This document shows positions 60,130 to 64,000 of a stretch of 64,000 nucleotides of DNA, in pieces. The notes under the pieces were generated by a model that saw only the letters and a program-made list of their open reading frames with translations, was not told where the DNA came from and made no database searches. The position numbers and the translations under genes are program-made. This stretch comes from Nocardia sp. BSTN01. Lineage in GTDB: Bacteria; Actinomycetota; Actinomycetes; Mycobacteriales; Mycobacteriaceae. The stretch covers positions 124,001 to 188,000 of the forward strand of contig NZ_JADKYP010000007.1 of the NCBI RefSeq assembly GCF_015354405.1, written 5' to 3'. Position 1 is the stretch's first letter, and the number at the start of each line of letters is the position of its first letter.

Positions 60130-61397
60130 CTTCGCACACCGATTCGGGAACCACCGTCGAGCATCACGATGTCGTCGTGATCGGCGCCGGACAAGCCGGA
60201 CTGTCGATTTCCTGGCATCTGACCGCACGCGAGGTCGACCACGTGGTGCTCGAACGCGACACCGTCGCCCACGAATGGCGTGACACCCGCTGGGACAACT
60301 TCACCCTGGTCACACCGAACTGGCAATGTGTCCTTCCCGGCTACAGCTATCAGGGCAAGGATCCCCACGGATTCATGGCCCGCGACGAGGTCTATGCCTG
60401 GGTCCGGAACTATGCCGACAGCTTCGGCGCGCCCGTTCGCGAACACGTCACCGTCACCGGGGTCACCGTCGCGCAGGACGGCGGATTCGACATCGAAACG
60501 ACCTCCGGACCCTTACATGCCGATCAGGTGGTGGTCGCGGTCGGCGGCTACCACACGCCGACGGTTCCGCGCTTCGCCGAGCGGCTGCCCCGCTCGATCC
60601 TGCAGCTGCATTCGGCCGAATATCGCAGCGCCGCGGACCTGCCGGCCGGCGAAGTACTCGTTGTCGGTACCGGGCAATCCGGTGCTCAGATCGCCGAAGA
60701 CCTGCATCTGGAAGGCCGGCGCGTCCACCTGGCTGTCGGCAACGCTCCGCGGGTGGCCCGCTTCTACCGCGGCCGCGACTGTGTGGCCTGGCTACAGGAC
60801 ATGGGTCACTACGACATCCCCATCCAAGACCAGCCCGGCGGGCTGGGCAAACGCGAGAACACCAACCATTACGTCACCGGCCGCGACGGCGGGCGCGACA
60901 TCGACCTGCGCCAATTCGCGCTCGACGGCATGGCACTCTACGGCCGGATGGTCGAGGTCGCCGACGGCACAGCGCATTTCGATCCGTCACTGGAGGAATC
61001 GCTGGACGCCGCGGACGCCGTCAGCGAAAGCATCAAGGACTCCATCGACGCCTACATCGCCCGTGAGGGCATTCAGGCGCCCGTCGAACCGCGCTACCGG
61101 CCGGTCTGGCGGCCCGAACAGGAGATCACCGAACTCGACCTGACCGCAAGCGGTATCACGTCGGTGGTGTGGTCGGTCGGGTTCCGTACCGACTACCGGT
61201 GGCTGCAGGTCGGCGTATTCGACGGCGAGGGCCACCCCTGCCACAATCGCGGCGTCACCACGACGCCGGGCCTGTATTTCCTCGGCTTGCCCTGGCTGCA
61301 CACCTGGGGTTCGGGCCGCTTCGCCGCCATCGCCCGAGACGCCGAGCACCTCGCCGACCAGATCACCGTCAGCGCGCGCGCCACCGCCGCCGCGTGA
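60126..61397 (+). CDS. MSMEG_0569-family flavin-dependent oxidoreductase
   Basis: 423 residues. FAD motif VVVIGAGQAGLSISWHL at the N-terminus, NAD(P) motif VVGTGQSGAQIAEDL in the middle, and SVGFRTDYRW near the end, the layout of flavin monooxygenases (FMO/BVMO-like). Likely oxygenates or oxidises a nitrogen or carbon centre of the cluster's substrate. GTG 60126 forms GTGA with the upstream stop. Confidence 0.88.
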   Translation: MTSHTDSGTTVEHHDVVVIGAGQAGLSISWHLTAREVDHVVLERDTVAHEWRDTRWDNFTLVTPNWQCVLPGYSYQGKDPHGFMARDEVYAWVRNYADSFGAPVREHVTVTGVTVAQDGGFDIETTSGPLHADQVVVAVGGYHTPTVPRFAERLPRSILQLHSAEYRSAADLPAGEVLVVGTGQSGAQIAEDLHLEGRRVHLAVGNAPRVARFYRGRDCVAWLQDMGHYDIPIQDQPGGLGKRENTNHYVTGRDGGRDIDLRQFALDGMALYGRMVEVADGTAHFDPSLEESLDAADAVSESIKDSIDAYIAREGIQAPVEPRYRPVWRPEQEITELDLTASGITSVVWSVGFRTDYRWLQVGVFDGEGHPCHNRGVTTTPGLYFLGLPWLHTWGSGRFAAIARDAEHLADQITVSARATAAA

Positions 61398-61408
61398 GTC
61401 GAGTTGGC

Positions 61409-62263
61409 ATGGCTGTAACCCGAATAGCCGCTGTCGCAGCACATTTCGGTGCCGACATAGGCCGGGCGCTCGACAAGATCACCGGTATCGTCGAGCGCCT
61501 CGGCCACGACGGCGTGGATTTGCTCGTCCTTCCCGATGCCAGCCTCGGCGGCTACATCGGCGACTTGCGGAATCCGGATCCGACCACCGGGCCCGAGGCC
61601 ATCGACTCGGACGGTCCGGAGATCCGCCTGCTGTGCCGGATCGCGGGCGCCATGACCATCTGTGTCGGCTACGCCGAACTCGCCGACGGCGTCCGCTACA
61701 ACGCCGCGGTCTGCCTCACCGGCGACGGTGTTCTCGGTCGTCACCGCAAAGTTCATCAACCCGCCGGCGAGCACCTCGCCTACGCCGCCGGAACGCAATT
61801 CTCGGCGTTCGACACCCCGGTCGGCCGGCTCGGCATGCTCATCGACTACGACAAGACCTTCCCCGAATCCGCCCGCACCCTGTCGCTCGACGGCGCACGC
61901 ACGATCGCCGCACTGTCCGCGTGGCCGGCCAGCGTCACCGACCGCGCCTCGCGCATGCCCAACGACCGCCAAGCCCTCTTGTTCGACCTCTACGATCAGG
62001 CCCGCGCGGCAGAGAACCAGATCGTGCTCGCTTCCTCGAACCAGACTGGCATTACCGGCAATCTGCGTTTTCTCGGCCAGGCCAAGATCGTGGGTCCCGG
62101 CGGCGACATCCTCGCCAAGACCTGGTCCAAAGGCGGCCTCGCCGTCGCCGACATCGATATCGACGCCGAAGTCGACCGCGCCCGCCGCGTGCTTCGGCAT
62201 CTCGAGGAACGCCGTGTCGACGCCTACCACAACCTGACCATCGACAAGAGCGGCCACCGATGA
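61409..62263 (+). CDS. Nitrilase-fold paralogue without catalytic Cys and Glu
   Basis: 284 residues, 12 nt after the flavoprotein. Alignment with the nitrilase at 58,893 is clear over the whole length (GVRYNAAVCLTGDGVLG; HRKVHQPAGEHLAYAAGT; DTPVGRLGMLIDYDKTFPE). The Lys (114) is kept, but Glu is Asp43 (LPDASLGG) and the nucleophilic Cys is Asp146 (LIDYDK, codon GAC where the neighbour has TGC). It cannot use the nitrilase mechanism. Possibly a regulatory or structural subunit forming mixed oligomers with the active enzyme. Confidence 0.88.
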   Translation: MAVTRIAAVAAHFGADIGRALDKITGIVERLGHDGVDLLVLPDASLGGYIGDLRNPDPTTGPEAIDSDGPEIRLLCRIAGAMTICVGYAELADGVRYNAAVCLTGDGVLGRHRKVHQPAGEHLAYAAGTQFSAFDTPVGRLGMLIDYDKTFPESARTLSLDGARTIAALSAWPASVTDRASRMPNDRQALLFDLYDQARAAENQIVLASSNQTGITGNLRFLGQAKIVGPGGDILAKTWSKGGLAVADIDIDAEVDRARRVLRHLEERRVDAYHNLTIDKSGHR

Positions 62264-62276
62264 AGGACCAGCACTG

Positions 62277-63395
62277 ATGCGGATCGCGCTACTCACCTAC
62301 TCCACGAAACCGCGCGGCGGCGTCGTCCACACTCTCAACCTCGCCGAGGCCCTCGCCCGACTCGGTGCCGATGTCACGGTGTGGACGCTCGGTCGCGGCG
62401 GCGACGGCGGATTCTTCCGGCCGGTCGACCCCGCCGTGACCGTTCGGGTCGTCCCGTTCGACGGGATCCACGGCGAAGCGGTCGGTGCCCGAATCATGCG
62501 CTCCATCAGTGTTTTACGGGAAGCGTTCACCCCGGACGACTACGACATCGTGCACGCCCAGGACTGCATCAGCGCCAACGCCGTCGGCCGCTGCATCCGC
62601 ACCATCCATCACCTCGACACCTTCACCACACCCGAACTGGCCCGCTGCCACGACCGCGCCATCACCGACCCCTATGCCCACATCTGCGTCTCGGCTGCCG
62701 TCGCCGCGGAAGTGCGCGACGGCTGGGGCCTGCGACCCACCGTTATCCCCAACGGCGTCGAATACCACCGTTTCGCCGCCGCCGGCAGCGACTCACCCGC
62801 CGCAGTCGCCGATCGCGCCTCCTGGAGAGAACAGCTGGGCCCCTATGTCCTGGCCCTCGGCGGCATCGAACCCCGCAAGGGCAGCATCGACCTGCTCGAA
62901 GCATTCGCCGTGCTCCGCCGGGACCATCCGACACTGAACCTGGTATTCGCCGGTGGCGAAACCCTGTTCGACTATCGCGAATATCGGGCCGAATTCGACA
63001 CTCGCGCAGCGGCACTCGATATCCAACCCACCATTCTGGGTACCGTCGACCATGCCGATCTGCCCGCCCTGATGGCAGGGGCCGCACTGGTGCCCTTCTT
63101 CTCCACCAAAGAAGGATTCGGCCTGGCCGCGATGGAGGCCCTCGCGGCAGGAATTCCCGTCGTGGCACGGGACCTTCCCGTGCTGCGCGAGGTCTTCGCC
63201 GACAGTGTGCGCTATGCCGTCACCGCAGGTGAGATGGCGAGTGGTATGGCCGAAGCGCTACGGCCGGAACGGGCCCGCAAGACCCGCGGGCAGGCCCTCG
63301 CCGCTCGCTACCGCTGGGAACAGGCGGCACAAGCACATCTCGACTTCTACCGAACCCAGCCCACCGGCGTCGAAACCCCGCTCGCCACCGTTTGA
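62277..63395 (+). CDS. MSMEG_0565-family glycosyltransferase
   Basis: 372 residues, ATG 62277 with AAGGA upstream. GT-B fold, family 4-like: YSTKPRGGVVHTLNLAEAL at the N-terminus, PTVIPNGVEYHRF in the middle, and C-terminal donor-site region PFFSTKEGFGLAAMEALAAGIPVVARD (in parts: EGFGLAAMEA). It transfers a sugar to an unknown acceptor; in the conserved cluster it is thought to modify the product of the other enzymes. Confidence 0.88.
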   Translation: MRIALLTYSTKPRGGVVHTLNLAEALARLGADVTVWTLGRGGDGGFFRPVDPAVTVRVVPFDGIHGEAVGARIMRSISVLREAFTPDDYDIVHAQDCISANAVGRCIRTIHHLDTFTTPELARCHDRAITDPYAHICVSAAVAAEVRDGWGLRPTVIPNGVEYHRFAAAGSDSPAAVADRASWREQLGPYVLALGGIEPRKGSIDLLEAFAVLRRDHPTLNLVFAGGETLFDYREYRAEFDTRAAALDIQPTILGTVDHADLPALMAGAALVPFFSTKEGFGLAAMEALAAGIPVVARDLPVLREVFADSVRYAVTAGEMASGMAEALRPERARKTRGQALAARYRWEQAAQAHLDFYRTQPTGVETPLATV

Positions 63396-63417
63396 ACAAC
63401 TCTGAACCGGAGCACGA

Positions 63418-63816
63418 ATGGAAATTCCCACCAATCTCGTCAGCATCCTGTCCGTCGACGCCTCCCGGATTCCCTGGGACACTCTGCTGGTCGAGCAAAC
63501 CGGCGCGAAAATCCCGGTCAAACCGCTGTTCTCCGATCCGGACACCGGCATGTCGGTCCAAATCATCAGGTACGCAGCGGGATTCACCAACATATGGCAC
63601 TCGCACCCCTGCGGGCACGGCATGTATGTCCTCGACGGTATTTTGAAAACCCATCAGGGCGAATACGGCCCCGGCAACTGGGTCTGGTTCCCCGAGGGGG
63701 GCTGGATGGAACATGGCGCCACCGAGGCCAGCGACGTCACGTTCCTGTTCATCACCAATAAACCGTTCAGCATCTGCTATGCCTTCGAACCGAATCCGCC
63801 GGCACCTCTGCACTGA
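63418..63816 (+). CDS. Cupin-domain protein
   Basis: 132 residues. Conserved cupin blocks: WHSHPCGHGMYVLDGIL (His-x-His-x-x-x-His type metal site) and GNWVWFPEGGWMEHGA (second motif with His). Typical of small mononuclear metal-binding cupins. It follows the glycosyltransferase by 22 nt in the same direction, but it is not part of the standard Nit1C set that I know. It could be an isomerase, dioxygenase or ligand-binding protein. Confidence 0.83.
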   Translation: MEIPTNLVSILSVDASRIPWDTLLVEQTGAKIPVKPLFSDPDTGMSVQIIRYAAGFTNIWHSHPCGHGMYVLDGILKTHQGEYGPGNWVWFPEGGWMEHGATEASDVTFLFITNKPFSICYAFEPNPPAPLH

Positions 63817-63845
63817 GTCCGGGTCACCGTCGCGGACCTCTCGAA

Positions 63846-64000
63846 TCAGGTCGGTCGCTCGCCCGTGATCCGATTCGCCACGGTGATCGCACGGGCACGT
63901 TGCAACTGATCCATCGTCAGCGGCGGTCCCAGTGGCCGGCAGATATCCCTGTCGGCGCGAATTCCCATCAACAACAACGTCAGATAACGACGCCAGCCGC
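63846..64000 (-). CDS. TetR-family regulator, C-terminal fragment
   Basis: Only about the last 50 residues lie in the window (RYLTLLLMGIRADRD ... RPLGPPLTMDQL). This tail is typical of actinobacterial TetR/AcrR regulators. Convergent with the cupin gene and separated by 29 bp without a clear hairpin. The DNA-binding domain is outside the window. Confidence 0.6.
   Translation of the reverse strand, partial: GWRRYLTLLLMGIRADRDICRPLGPPLTMDQLQRARAITVANRITGERPT

Noticed and set aside
1-64000. CRISPR arrays, tRNA/rRNA genes, insertion sequences, attachment sites
   Set aside because: No regularly spaced repeats, no cloverleaf-like sequence noticed and no transposase or integrase reading frame seen by eye.

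Overview
High-GC DNA with short-spaced, often ATGA/GTGA-overlapping genes. The gene complement points to a mycolic-acid actinobacterium of the Nocardia/Rhodococcus/Mycobacterium group: a PknK-type kinase, FprB, a mycofactocin-type SDR, an F420-type LLM oxidoreductase, KshA/KshB-like proteins and the MSMEG_0565-0572 gene set. I lean towards Nocardia, but the genus is inference. I see no rRNA, tRNA, CRISPR array, transposase or phage gene.

Positions 1-48,050 form one large catabolic region dominated by CoA-ester chemistry: seven acyl-CoA dehydrogenase genes (one a double-length fusion), four family III CoA-transferases, five SDRs plus one NmrA-like protein, two acyl-CoA synthetases, thiolase-type proteins, hotdog hydratases and thioesterases. 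Oxygenation and electron-transfer genes accompany them (P450, [3Fe-4S] ferredoxin, ferredoxin reductase, Rieske oxygenase, KshB-like reductase, FprB, LLM oxidoreductase). Together they suggest breakdown of a branched or alicyclic, terpenoid- or steroid-like carboxylic compound: oxidation of a methyl or ring position, CoA activation, racemisation of 2-methyl centres and beta-oxidation. The substrate cannot be read from sequence. The clearest unit is 28,382-32,995 (mcd-meh-ccl-mct), four overlapping genes predicted to convert methylsuccinyl-CoA to acetyl-CoA plus pyruvate, next to a divergent GntR/FCD regulator. A second complete beta-oxidation cassette runs leftward from 11,290 to 3,532.

Intergenic regions here are strikingly AT-rich against the GC-rich genes. 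They carry related elements: a -10-like element close to TAACTRATTATACT upstream of at least five genes, and an inverted repeat AAATAG-N5-CTATTT at four sites. This suggests that much of the region is one regulon. Local regulators are one TetR (16,798) and two GntR/FCD proteins (33,147 and 40,315). The second GntR gene lies directly downstream of a 14-bp-arm inverted repeat.

Positions 48,200-55,362 hold a PknK-like kinase/MalT-like protein with an unusual catalytic loop, an SDR-SnoaL fusion, an HSL-type esterase and a secreted SGNH hydrolase.

Positions 55,808-63,816 are a Nit1C-type cluster: MSMEG_0572/Sll0783 protein, radical SAM enzyme, GNAT-AIR synthase fusion, nitrilase, MSMEG_0570 protein, flavoprotein, a second nitrilase-fold protein that has lost its catalytic Cys and Glu, glycosyltransferase and cupin. 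The window ends inside a TetR-family gene on the opposite strand.
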